A stretch of DNA of 51,121 bases, taken from the NCBI RefSeq assembly GCF_000003605.2, contig NW_003125910.1:20691-71811 (forward strand). The letters are read 5' to 3'. A program made the translations under genes and the position numbers. Of this stretch, positions 1-13,600 are shown in pieces. The stretch comes from Saccoglossus kowalevskii. Its lineage: Eukaryota > Hemichordata > Enteropneusta > Harrimaniidae. Position 1 is the first letter of the stretch. Each line of letters begins with the position of its first letter. The notes beneath the pieces are model-generated. The model searched no databases, was not told the DNA's origin, and was given only the letters and a program-made list of their open reading frames with translations.

Positions 1-258
1 AGCTTACTACCGTTGTGACGACGAAACAAATAAAATCACCTATGCTGATGATTAACATAATACACTTACTTAATATGGACTTTGTTAAACCAGGATATTA
101 TAGCAATTTTTCACAAAAAAGTTGTGAATAAGTAGAAACCGAGATTTGTTAAATAATAGTATAAATGACATCTTATGTTCGATATGGGGAGTATGCAGCG
201 TACACAACGTGTGTTAATTAAATAAACTGGGATAGGAATACCTATTAATTAAATCAAT
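1..258. other. Non-coding flank
   Basis: AT-rich sequence with no convincing coding region. It holds one fragment (176-214) related to the inside of the MITE at 4416-4548, listed separately. Confidence 0.6.
176..214 (+). repeat. Fragment related to the MITE interior
   Basis: The stretch beginning TGTTCGATATGGG and ending CAACGTGTGT matches 4446-4485 inside the TTAA-flanked MITE, with both end blocks identical and the middle differing by small indels. The terminal inverted repeats of the MITE are absent here. It is probably a decayed or internally truncated relative, or a shared core of a larger repeat family. Confidence 0.6.
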
Positions 259-525
<267 letters not shown>

Positions 526-3500
526 AAACTAGGTGATTCACTCACATACCCACTAAAGACACCCATATTCACTCGCTTACTAACTTATCTTGAATCACCG
601 TGTAGTTGTTTATGAATCGCACGTTAGCTAAGTGACCCGCCATTGACGCCAAAACCTACAACTATTTACAAGGTCATTGACCGGGCAGTAAATCTTGACG
701 CTTTGTTGACAGGTTCTAGATGTATTTCTAATTGAGTGCAGTGTATAACCCGTAACGGCGGTTCCTTGCAATAGGCACTCAGTTTGTGGCACGATACGAC
801 TTGAGGTGTGAGGAATCATAACATAAACAAACACACAAAAGCGTCATTATTATTGAGTGATAAATATCGTAAATCACATGAATGGCCTTGTTGATGGCTA
901 TTTTTTAAACAAATGCGGTAGTCCACTTTCTTTAGTCCGTAGATCTGGGTTTTAAGGGACATTGTGGCACAGGCGATCGTAAAGAACTCAAGAACACACG
1001 GGTGAGAAACTCTTTCATATGTAAAACAGCTGTTTACTGTTATTTTTCTGTTTGGTAAATGTGATCATGGAAATAATGTCAAATAGAACCCGAACACATC
1101 TTGTTTGAGACAAAAAACACAATCTTCGGAAACTGAGTATGATTAAATCATATACCTCAATGAAAGTGCTAGTATTGTAGCCCATGGAGTCGGTGAATGT
1201 AGCCCGGGGGCTCGAATCCACTTCTACAGACATCGAGGTGCCAATTTTACTATCGCAAGCTCGATAATCGTCACTGTCTATTGTTTGCTGCCTAATAAAC
1301 GCCGCCGTTGCCTTTACCTCCATTGTGCGAGCAGACAAAACCTTACAAAAAAACAACATGCGCGTTTGCAGATTAATATCGCCAAATCAAGTACTCCCGT
1401 ATCATTGTTCTATTTTACTGCGTACAACACGACTTTATTTTCAAGCTGAATGTAGCATTTGCCGGTTCACTCGATTCTGCATATTTTTTATTGACTTTTT
1501 TTTGCATACACGTCGTAAAACGCCTCGGCGAGGTTATTCCCGCTGGACCGGGTTGCACATGTTTAAAAATGTTGAACCAAACTTCTTACATTGTTAAATT
1601 CGTTCCAGCTATAACTTGCCAATATTTCATGTCACGCCAAAGTATTAGGCGTGACCTGGTTAGTTCTCTAACATATGGATGCCTGTATCTAGGCAACGGC
1701 GATCGAAATGATATAGATGAAATCGTTTCTACGGCGAATCACCTGTTTAGAATCACTCCCATGATTCAGCGTAAACAATGAAATGTCACATGTTCTGGAA
1801 AGTTATATACGCGTGACGTCATCATGTCAATTCTGAGACAACCCACGAATCAATTCTAGTCTGCTTCTTGTCGCGTTTCTCTTTTCAAGAAATTAACTTT
1901 TAATATTTACTTCAATTTATTCAGAGGCTTTGTCACAACCAATAAGGAAGTTTTCTGTTCTTGTCAAATTCGTTTTTTGAGATTATCAGTCATAGCACGC
2001 TGTAACACTCTCCCGTGCAAACTGCCGGGTGCATACTCGCAACACACATACTCATGATCGCTGGGAGGAAACTATTTTGTTAAAAGTGATCTAATCACAC
2101 CCTAGGGCCTTTTTCATGTTCGAGCGGTGTAGACTGACAGTACGCTATAATGTATGACACAATGCACGGCGGGAAACGACATGAAACTATCATGACACGA
2201 AAGACGGGTTGTGCAACTCATCACAACCTACTGCGCAAATCAGTACAATGTTTGTATGCAGTAGTAATACAGAAAAACCGCATATATTTAAAAACAGTAT
2301 GCATTGACATTTATTGTTCAGCCTGGGCGATTATATGGAATTACAATGATCACAAAACCCCGTGCATTTTTTAGCTAAATATGATTTGGCGGGAAAATAG
2401 TGACGATGCAGACGTCAATAAAAGAAACGATCATTTGCAATCAATGCACATTTCGCCGCACATGAGCAAAAAAGGAGGTCACTGAGAGAAACATCTAATA
2501 ATTTACCCTTCCTCCCTCAAATAAATAAGCATAATACGTTTTTATATTAGCATATGACTGAATACGGATAATTTAAGCGGCGATTCTGCCTGTCGTATGG
2601 TTTATTGGTTTAAAGTTGAAGACTGTCTTTCCTATGTTTCGATCGCACGTCATTAAAACTGAATGTACATAAAATAACGTAAAAATCTGTTGATGACGGT
2701 TTCCAAGGTAATCAGAATCCAGCGACAACCTCAGGCTAGTATACCAGTTTTATGTCAACTATAGTATGGCACTGTCGCATTATCAGGTTGTTTATCTTCC
2801 TGTACGTTCGGGTTCTCGATATTTTTGCTTCATTTGTCCCGTAGACTGAAGGTTAATTTAAACCCCTGTGTGAATTATAGATATTACAAAACAATACCTA
2901 ATTTCAATGAAGGGAATGGTTCTACACCGACGCCATTTTGAAATCGAAATTATTGTCTGGCGGGGTTTGTGGATATAATCTTGAAGAACGACTATGCGAC
3001 GCCAGTTTTCTAGTGTGATATCATTTTCAATATTATGATGGTATCCGATATTTACACGTATTGTGTATCGTCAATGCACACACCTAGGAGACAGTCATGT
3101 GGGTCACGGTGTCGTCTTTTGGCGTCAAACATGGCGCAACGTTTCACCTTCCCAAAAAGCATTGACATTGCAGGAATTCCGTGCGTTTCCGAAAAATGTG
3201 TAGGTTTATATTTTAACATACCACACAATTTCACTATATCCTGGCTTTAATTAAAGTAATCAGAATGAAATTTTATTTTCAGTGACAGGTATCCAGGGCG
3301 TTCCGTAATGGAGACGGTGTAATGGACATGATTCGATTTTGTGTCTTAGGGTCAATTTCAGCTGCAGGTACATTCCAGTGACGTCATCCTCTCAATACAT
3401 ACATCAATCATCGAATGTAGAGGAAGGACGGAAAGAAAAAGACCCTCCAAATACCGAAACTCATTCCTTGGGGATCTCTTAAACGTTATTTTCTTCATTC

Positions 3501-4415
3501 GTTTGGGTCCGTGATTATCCCTCGTGCGTACATCCGAACATATCCCTATTTGACAGTGATTTAACTGCCAAAAATACAAATCTTTTTATTACATAAACTA
3601 TGAACAATAGTTTTATCTGTCAATTGCCTTTTCAAAGGGGATCACAGCAGCTTTTCCCATTCTCTCCTGTTTTACACTTTCTATAAGTATAATTGAACAC
3701 GTGACAAGGCGAGATTAGAAGAGCGAACAGCGTAGAGAAACACAAAAGAGAAAGCCAAATATTGGGTATATATGATACGACGATTTAATGCCTTCAGTCT
3801 TCAACGTTAAATGTCCTCATCATCCTGCTGGCTCCAAGTTATCTTTATTGAAAATTACACACAGAACCATCCTCATTTGGGTTGTCCTGACAACCGTTTA
3901 GCGCTCGTCACATTCATTCGATCTCCCCCATCCTGCGTATATTCTCTTTATATCCAATATTGTCACAATGCACAAACAATACTAGCAATGTTGTCTACTG
4001 ATAATTTGAGAAAATAAGTCCACAAACTATCTGTTGAGCATGATAGTTTGCGCACGTGACTTGTTCAATAAACATGAATGACGTAGGTTACCTTACTCCA
4101 CTGTTGTTTCATATATCACACGTTCTATTTCTACAGACAACCACAATACCTGCCGTCGCCGCGTTTCTGAATATATGCAGTAGTATTTAATAATACAAAA
4201 TGCCAACGCGCTTTCGTGATGTAATTCTCGTTGGGTCCTGATGATCTGTCGTTGTTATTTGTTAATATAGTCGGCTCGTGTCACCGATCCGTTGATTGAC
4301 GCACGTGGAGTGGCAGTACTATATTTCACAGAGCGACAGTAAAAGTAATTGGAAACGATATCCGACGACGAGTTCGGCACCTGGCGCAATGTCATAAAAC
4401 TATACATGTTTTAGC
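526..4415. other. Non-coding DNA, no gene seen
   Basis: Open frames are short (under about 115 codons), overlap on both strands and match no family I recognise. Two perfect palindromic CRE-type octamers (TGACGTCA) lie at 1814-1821 and 3379-3386. Isolated octamers are weak evidence for function. Confidence 0.55.
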
Positions 4416-4548
4416 TTAAAGGGCGGTGGTCGTCGCGCCGCGATCTGTTCGATATGGGACTCATAGCGACCTACTCAACGTGTGTAAAATACATTGTTTG
4501 TTTACATGAAATTCGAGCACGCGCTGTGCGACGACCACTGCCCTTTAA
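4416..4548. mobile_element. MITE with TTAA target duplication (piggyBac-like)
   Basis: A 133-bp non-coding element. The left end reads TTAA then AGGGCGGTGGTCGTCGC. The reverse complement of the right end reads TTAA then AGGGCAGTGGTCGTCGC, so the arms match at 16 of 17 bases beyond the tetranucleotide, with weaker symmetry continuing inward. Flanking TTAA on both sides (4416-4419 and 4545-4548) is the target-site duplication known for piggyBac-type transposases. The element has no coding capacity and would need an enzyme supplied elsewhere. Family assignment is inferred from the TTAA alone. Confidence 0.8.
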
Positions 4549-4585
4549 CTAAAAGATTATACGTTGTCACATATGCCCCTTATAT

Positions 4586-4640
4586 CCTTCCTTCCTTCCT
4601 TTATTCATTCATTCGTTCGTTCGTTCATTCATTCATTCAC
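4586..4640. repeat. Microsatellite (TTCC)n/(TTCA)n/(TTCG)n
   Basis: Four TTCC-type units are followed by a run of TTCA and TTCG tetranucleotides to about 4640, starting 38 bases beyond the MITE. Confidence 0.9.
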
Positions 4641-7600
4641 TGCTCACAACTGATCATATGTGTCGAATTTCTAATGAGGGTAAATTGACAACTGACAAAA
4701 CAACTGGCACTGAATTCGAGTGTATAAACATATATACATCAGTGTTCTCGTCAACGCAGGTGTCCCAATACACGCTGAAAGTCTAACTTGTCGTCATTAT
4801 AATTTCCTAATACCGTATCCACCGAAAAGGGGGCAATATTTCTAGCCGTCCTATTCGCCACAATTGCCTTTATTGTTTAAAGATTCGGAAAATCTTTGCC
4901 ACTAGTCGATTTAATGTTTTGCAATAATTGTATATTTGTGGCATGTCATGCTGCACTATTAATTGAATTACATAACGTTATATGTTTACGTCATGAGACC
5001 ACGTGATTATATTTGAACTTGTATATTTTCCCGGAAAACATAACGTTTTATATTGACTGGCTGTAATTTACGTTGTTCTCTCCTCGTGTTAGGTTAGCGT
5101 TAGATGGATGATGTCCATAGTACTCCAACAGCAAAGTAACGTTACTCTATGTCACTGACCTCTGTGATTAACTGCGAGCATGCACTAGTGTCCTTAGAAA
5201 TTTGCATGTCCTTTAGGCAAGACGCCCTCTCGCGATGAAAGATTGTAGCTTTCTTTCAGGACTCGGTAGCAACTGACGCTCTAAGTAAGTCGGCATGGAG
5301 CCATATGTTTTTAGTGCCACGACCACAGTAGATGACACCGAAATGCCCCTAGCCTGACGTTTCTTACACCTTCCTGTTAGATTTATGAATTCAATTTTAT
5401 AGTTTTCACAGTTTTCCGCGCAGTTCTTGTCGTTTTTGTGTTTTATTTAAGTAGAGTTATTTACAGAGTCACTGACACAGCAAGCCCCCTTAGTCTATTA
5501 ATGACAGATTATATTATTACACAATCCGATTTAAACGACAACTACGGACACGTTAAATGACAGCGGTCTCTTTAAACACATTTTGTCGGCAACTTTCATT
5601 TGAGCTCGCCCTAAAACCCATAAACTCACTGAGCGTTACCGTTAGTAGTTCTCTCTTTGTTAGAAAAGCGGAAACAAACAACCCCCCCCCCGTTATTAGT
5701 GAATAATAATCGGCAGCGCGGTGTTCGATAACCATCCCAGGTTATCAAGGCGCCATTCTTCTTTGATCCCTGTAATGAAGTATCTTACTGGGTCGGAAAC
5801 CTCACCCAGCTGAATTTGACTTAATTTTAAAGTGAGATTGACAATTAATGTTTTTATCGCGTTCATGTGTAAATGACATATAATATAATGAATGCATAAA
5901 ATAATTAAATTGTTGTCGTAAAAAAGCGGTCATGTGAACATCCTGTACTAACATGAAGTACGAATATACATTATACTACAGTGATATACGTGTAGATGAC
6001 AAGGGTTACTCATAGAGCTCCATGGGTCACTGTAGTTGGTTACTGTCACATTTATTTAATTCATAATTTAAATTTTCCAATACTTGGTAATATGTAAAAG
6101 TGACTGTCTAGCAGCACGTAGTGAGTCGAGCAGAAAAAAGGGAATAACTTTTTTTGGAGAAATCAAACAACAATGGCAGATAAGGGCAAAAAAGTGGTAA
6201 AGAAAACCCTGAGCAGAAATAGTGTGACATTCACGTGGATTTGGCAAAAACAACATAGTTTATGGATTGTCAATACCATAAAACAATTTTAACATCTACA
6301 AACTATGACCAATTGTGAGAAAATTCACAACCGTTAAAATTGAAGGCTATGGGCACGGTAAGGGGTCTATTGTTTGCTTTGCGTCATTTAAAATAAAGAG
6401 ATACAGACTGAGATACTTTCGATGTTCGGATACAGTATGTTATCATAACGATTCCAGTGCACATAGTCACTCTTCTCCCGGAACAGTTGGGTCTCATAAG
6501 TATGAGTATGCAATAAGTGGCCGTGAAAAAGGAACACATACCCGATTCGTCAAAACTTATACTGAGATAATAAAAGTAAATACATCGATTGTTATTTGAG
6601 TGACATCTGTACTGGATCGGTGCTGTGAACTTTCCTTATGTAGGTGATGTCGTAGTTAAATTATTAACGACGTTATATTTACTTGTTCTGACTGAATCGT
6701 CAGCGTTTCTCGCCATCTACGAATTTGCCGTAATTAAATTTGAACTTTAACATCCCAATCACGTGACTCGGACAATACAATGTCCACGTGACCCCACCGA
6801 ACGTGAATTCCTCTTTCCAATTACGCCGTTCCCCCCAAAACCCCAATCAGTTTGATCAGTCATAATTATTGTGTCTGCAAAAATATGTGACTGGAGACAA
6901 CGTGGAGCCAGGTTGGAGCGAGAGGCCGTTCTCTATTCAACACGATTTTCAAGTAATTATATTTTCCAGCTACCAAATGATAATTGATAGTGCAAAATAA
7001 TGAGAAAAAGCCACAAAATGACTCCTATGACTAAGGCTTTTGGTGAAATTTATGAGTATCTTCCAATTACAATAAATGAGCAAACACCGGCATATACTAG
7101 TGGCGGCATAATTCCATTACCCCCCTTTACGTTAACTGTCTACTACAGTCATCATTTGGCGTGATTTCGTTCCATAAATACACATAAAATGCGTCTTTGC
7201 CGGCCAATATGTTGACCCACAAGTGATAAATTACTAAGTAAATAACCCTTTCTGGTATGAAATGAAATGTAATGACAATTCTGGTATTTAGTTGGAATAG
7301 ATGTTCCATGGCTACACAGTGACTTGGTCGAAGTTTACGATCGTTTCATTTTACAGTCGCTTGGAAAGCGGCGGAACTAAAATTATGTCTTGCTATTCTA
7401 GTCACTACACTGTCTCATTTAAGTAAAAGTTACAATGCTTTTGTCGGGTTCCTATCATTTACTATACCATTGGGAATATGTCGACGAAGCGTCATGCTGA
7501 TTTCGGGGAATTTTAGGACTATATGTGATGTAGCGTCGGTCAATGATCGTCCAGACTTTCAACCAAACACCAACAACAGAAATTTGAAGCTCACAAGTTG

Positions 7601-10600
7601 ATGCAATCTTGTATTGTAATACTAGTCAGTATTCTACACAATTAAGCTGAATATGGTACAGTAATAATTGCTGCATACAATAACAACTAATGGAAAGCAA
7701 AACAAAATAAAACCAAACTACATCTGCGTTAACATTAGTCGACGTTATAAATAAAATGGAAGCCTACTTATACACACAATTTGTATTTCTCTATAAAATT
7801 ATTAAATTATGAGAAAGCTAATTAATCTCAGCTCTGTTCTGGTTTCTTACGAAAGTATTTATAATGTGAACTTGAATCTGAGATGATGATGAATTCATGA
7901 CCTAATTTTCTCTCAGTAAATACTGTAATATAATTAAAACCTTTTATTTCTTCATTTCTTTTTGACACCGCAGTATTAGATCAATGTCCCATATCTGTTA
8001 TTGTTGCACTATGTATCTTGGTGTATGTCTGTATGTTCGCATTTTGTCATTGTTTATGGTGTGAATACGTGTAAATATCGGTAGAGTATGTGAGTGTGTG
8101 CGTTGTACTTGCACACAGTAACATTGGTTATTTGTGTATCACGTGACTCGCGTGTTAGCATCATACGTTGGGGTAGGTTTACGCACAGACCTTACAAAAA
8201 TCACAGGTTTATGGGGTTTGAAATAAGTAACTACTTCTAGACATCTTTCTATGAAATATGTTTTTCTCTGAATGAAATATGTATCATAAAGTTGAATTTA
8301 CGGTGAATATCATTGTATAACTGGAATAAAATGATAACTTATGTCATACTTGACTCCACACCGACCTGGCTGAAACTAAGATGATACGATGACGTACTAT
8401 GTCACAGAATGTCTTGAACGCCTGATTACCAAGATGGACAGTGGTTACTAGGTCACGCAGTGTTCACTGGGTCACTGTTCTCATATAGTCTACATCGTGT
8501 TCGATATGTTGGCGTACACGGGTAGAAACTGACACTAATTTGATATTTTTCCAATCCAACATTATCTCATAAAATGTGCTAATATTTAGGAAGTACCGGT
8601 ATGGACGATGGATTCCGAACTGGACCCTATTGACTACGAACATAGGCGAACGCCATATGAAGGATTTGCATGTTGTTATGGCAACGGTCCCTGCCAAATA
8701 CGCCGACTTCACTATTATATATTACTTTTCAAGTTAGTTTACGACCAAGTTCAGATGCAGATATTTTCGATCAGTAATAATGACACAAAAACAGAAACGT
8801 GGAGGTTACGTTTAATTTACTGTCATTTGAATAGGGTGATTTATATGGAGGTTTTCCATTGCCAGTAGCTAGTCAGTTTTAAAGAGCATATATGCGAACA
8901 CAATGCTACATAGATATGTGTCTATCTGAAGGGAGTAGTCACTTCACGGAGAGAGACGAAATGTCCGCTTTAACAACCACACTGGTTACCGTGTTACTAG
9001 TACCCTCTCATGCGTCCCATTAAAATGTAATATTGCTCTTTGCAGAAATATATACAGTCATAGAGACTCTGTTTAAATATCCAATACTATCGAGATCCAC
9101 AGCGAGTGCATTATTCGGTGATGACACAGCCATGGAGAACTGTTGATAGCCAGCCGATACGCTACCGTTACCAAGAAGGTACATCGCGTTACTTGATTTC
9201 ATCGTTCAGGCCCCAGACAAGTATTATCATAGGATGTACTAATCTTTCCCATAGGATTTGATGTTTTATTCCGAATGTAACTAAACACAAAAGTTATAGA
9301 TTTATTGGTGGTTTTTTCCTTCAATAGCAATGAACATGACAAAGAACTTTTTTTTACTACGACATTGAGAAAACCGTTTGCTGTATACACGGAATACGAG
9401 GTCTTTTGAAGTTGGGCAGTGGAGTGTGACAGCCAGGCGCTCTCGGACTCTATATATTCGCTTTATACCAAATATTTGTTTATCGCTTTTGTATGTGCCT
9501 ACTTCATCTTTCTTCCTCTTCACATTGCTGCTGCTGGGCGCTGGTTGCGTGGTAACGCAGCCCTGTGTAGACACACACGTCGCCAGTCAGGCGCTAGCAG
9601 GCGTGTTTTCGGCACTTTTCCGATCAACGAATTTTTCTCACGTTGCCTGTTGCGACTTACTGGGCTCCGCTGTTCTTGATTTGCGAGCCCCTGTTTTCTC
9701 TGCCCTGATTTACAGCCTAGCGACAGACTATGGGGTCAGTAGGCGTGTAAAACCAATCGCTTATTCTACAGTTACCATTGGTTACTCACCAAGTTTCAAA
9801 AAAAAATTGCACTAAATTGAAATCAAGTTCAGTTTACCATGTGACCCCGATAGCGAGTCTACCACTCTTCGATGGTAGATTACGGCAACTAATCTACTAC
9901 CCGGATCAAAAATATGAATTAATAGGATATCATTGGTTTTTAATGGAAGCTATCGACCCACCGACTGAATGGCTCAACCTGTTGATTAATGGACACTTTG
10001 ACGCCAGTGCGTGTGACCTGTTGTTATTGAAGTGGTGTACAGACATACACTACTTATCAGAAAGAGATTAGAAGCTCACCTCGATATCATGTGTCATATC
10101 GTCTGACCGCTGTCCTACCTTGCACTATATATTGTTTCTGCATCTCATCTACGCAGTCTTTTTGTCTGTATAATTAGTGCGATACATATTCATTTGGTAA
10201 AAATGTGTTTTTTTTATTCAATTAATTTACATCGTTGTTATGTACCACTTCTAGATTGGACAACTCTCCACTTCTTGGTACTCACTGACCTTCAGAACGA
10301 GAACTAAAATATAATGTGCGTACCGTCATACAGTGACAGTCACGTTCTGTATGTTTATATGTATCACATTAGAGCGACCGTAAATAAAATACAAATAATA
10401 CATCGCCCATACTTCTCACACCCGCTTTTTCAACACCCGGTGTAATTCTATTGGAGTCCGTTCAGTTTTTCCGATATAATATTATTAACATTTTGTGAGT
10501 GGGCAAAAAAGTACATTAATTACACACGCACAATACATTATTAAATTTGTTAGCGTTGAGGCAATTTTGCCCCCTCTTAGGATTAGTTTTGTTCCCGCGA

Positions 10601-13600
10601 TTCGTGTGTAGCTGCGAGAAGAAATTGAAAGAGTGTTTCAAACACTAAACACTGGGTTGTTGTGATAGTAATATTATTGATTGTTTTTCTTCGGTTGTAT
10701 TTGATATTTCAAGTGAATAATGTATTTGCTATGGAGATTACGAGTGCGTTGTTCGGTGCTACTTCGACATCTCAGCGCAGAACAAAGACAAAAGGTGCAA
10801 CGGGCCTGAAAACGACGAACTGGCTGGGTAAAACCGAACTACCGCATTGAATGATGATGGGCTCATAATACCGCCATCAATCAATATCATGAAGTTGTCC
10901 AAGAAACAGTAGCAACCCCTTTCACACCGGTATCTATGTTTGGTTTCGCGCCTTCGTGATCGATCCCAACGACGGCACATACGCATTCTCACTCAGGAAA
11001 CCTAAGTTGTCTACGGGGTATATATACATCACTGGCGTCTCCCCGACAGTCATCCTACGTCGTGCCCCCGGCCATCTACCAATATGTTACACAAACCAGC
11101 ATGTGCGCATCTTTACTACCATGAATCAAAATGTAAATTAGGACCTGTTGAGGTGTACAACATTAATAATTAATCAATGAAATGGCTTTATTCGCAAAGA
11201 ATGAAGTGACGAACGACTTGTACTAAAACTATATACTATCGCCTGTTACACCACTTAAGTATTCGCCACCACATTCACGTATAGCGATATATTAACCGAT
11301 TTGCTATAAAACAAATTTTACTATTTAGAATTTTATATAATGAATATACTATAATCTAAAGTTTTTATTGTAAAATGCGAGACGTAGTCACGGTTGTATA
11401 AATGTGACACATTGCGTGTGGTGGTGATGGCACGTGATGGGGGATTCTAATAGCGGCAAGGCGTGAATGAAGATAATCGCCAATATAGTCATGAAACGTT
11501 GCTAGTGATTCGTGTAACAACTGTCAGATTTTACTGCTTTCATCCAGATTTGTCAAATGTTCCAGCTGAAAACGTTCGGTTGATATTGGCCGTCAATGAG
11601 ACTTACATTAATGTCTCAAGCCTGCAAAAAAACTAAAAAAAAACCTAAACGATGTACTCATGGTTTCTATCATCGATACTGTATCCTTATATACCTTCAA
11701 GTTGTCGCATTTATCGACAAGTCGAAAAATCCAGGTAATATAAAAGGCGGCGTTCTGGAAAGTATTCATATCTCGTGTAGCAACAACAGTAGCCATGGCA
11801 ATGAACAACCTGTAATATACTACTAGTATACATATTTTAATTGGAAATACCATATCGTAAACGCGGATAAGTAATTAAAAAATATACGAAACAATATGTT
11901 TACATTTTTATTTTGCCGTGGGCACGTTTCATGTAATTTGCAGACCCACATCAATTAATTTATTTGCGTTATTTACGTGTTTTACTACCATTATGTGCAT
12001 TCGTGTTATTAGTTACAAGGTAACACCCCATCCGCTAACTAATTGATAACATTGCGTGTTGTCGGTAGTGTCGAAGGACAGACGAGTTCTTGAAATGCAC
12101 ACCGTAAGGCTATCACGTGGCGCACAGCAAATCTACAACGATTGCACGTTGGGTGTAATGGACATTATCGGAGTCAAACTCTTAAAAGTGGCTTTATAGA
12201 AACTTCATAAATCAGATGGGGCTTTACGGGAGACAACACTCACACTAAAAGGCCCCGTTTTCGCCGTGAAATCTCCAGAATTTATCTCCGATTCAGCGAT
12301 GTCTTCGAAAACAAGTAGGCTTGTGTGCTGCAGGGGGTAATGGAGGCGAGTATATTTCATGTGATTGCCTACGGCGTGGGATCATTAACCTATCAATTGC
12401 CTGGGGCCACGCGACAAATCCCAGATTCACATTAGAAAAGTTTCGTGTGTCGCAAAAATGGTACAAAGACGCCCGACTTCCCGCCTTTCCGATGAAGACA
12501 TTAAGATTCGATTTCAGTAATGAGTTTATTGGTTGCTCGTACGTTCTAGAGAATATAACAGACTCATAATTTGGACGATAATTCACAGTGAATAAAATCG
12601 AAGCGGTGTCAGGATTCCTTGTTGTGCGTTTAACGGTGTTCCTGTTGCGCCAACAATTAAAAAGTCTTGATCCATTTCGTACGTTTTTCCGCCATCTAAT
12701 ATTTTTAGTGTTGAGATTTATTAGTTTTTCTTCATTTATGTCGATGCCTCCGGGGGAAAGCATTTAAAAACAGTGCTATTTTCGCAAAGATGTTATTAAC
12801 CCCGGAATGCATGGGTGTGAACGGCAAATGAATTAACCATGTTTGCCCCCAATGTCTTGGATGCGACGTCTTCTTGCCAAGCTCCAGCAGTAAAAGAAGT
12901 TAATATATATAATAACAAAGATGTTTTAAACACTAAGTATTACTGGAGGGCAATTTATCAGACGGCTGTTAATACCCCACAGGCTTAGAATACAATTGTT
13001 AGTCCGTACAGACCATGCTCGCCACTAAAGTACGATAGAAAGAGATACTATTATCATGGGAAACAATAGCCACAAATGACGCATGTCGAGTATTACGCCC
13101 GCAAAACTACGAAATCTAAGAGCACAGTGGAATAGTATTCTCGTCTTCAGAGTAATGTGTTCTATATTTTAAAATTGGTAAATTTCGCTGGATTTGAAAT
13201 TGTATACTGGAAATGACATGAAACGGAAAATGTGAAAATCAGAAATCACGCGACACGTTCAATATTGACGAAGTCCAAGAGCGTACTGTAACGAGACCAA
13301 TGTCAGATGGAAAATTTAGAACACAGAGCTCGTGTTCGCGTCGACTACTCAAATGACTGAATTTTGACGGTGGCCGTAACTATTCGTAGTGTAAAACTAA
13401 TTTGACAAGCGGCCGAGAAAATATTTAATGACAAGAAACCGTTACATGTGATATATGAACTTGAACATGACATCAGAAGTTGCTTGACAGCGGCAACTGT
13501 ACAAGTAATTCTCGTCACGCTTAGCTACGCGTGATGCACAGTCATAATAGGCTCACAGCCAAGATGCTAAACTTGCTAGTAAATCGCAAAATCTGCGTTG

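Noticed and set aside
1814-3386. Perfect CRE octamers at 1814 and 3379 (and 30697)
   Set aside because: Three octamers in 51 kb are only slightly more than chance and have no nearby gene start.
8608-8868. Plus-strand frame beginning with an acidic peptide (MDSELDPIDYEHRR)
   Set aside because: Looks protein-like at the start, but no homologue comes to mind, no neighbouring exon was found, and a minus-strand frame overlaps it.
9378-9815. 145-codon open frame with a hydrophobic stretch
   Set aside because: No family resemblance, another frame of similar kind overlaps it, and no splice or expression evidence. Likely chance.
12293-12763. 156-codon minus-strand open frame
   Set aside because: No recognisable domain and a competing plus-strand frame in the same place. 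A chance frame of this size is expected in 51 kb.
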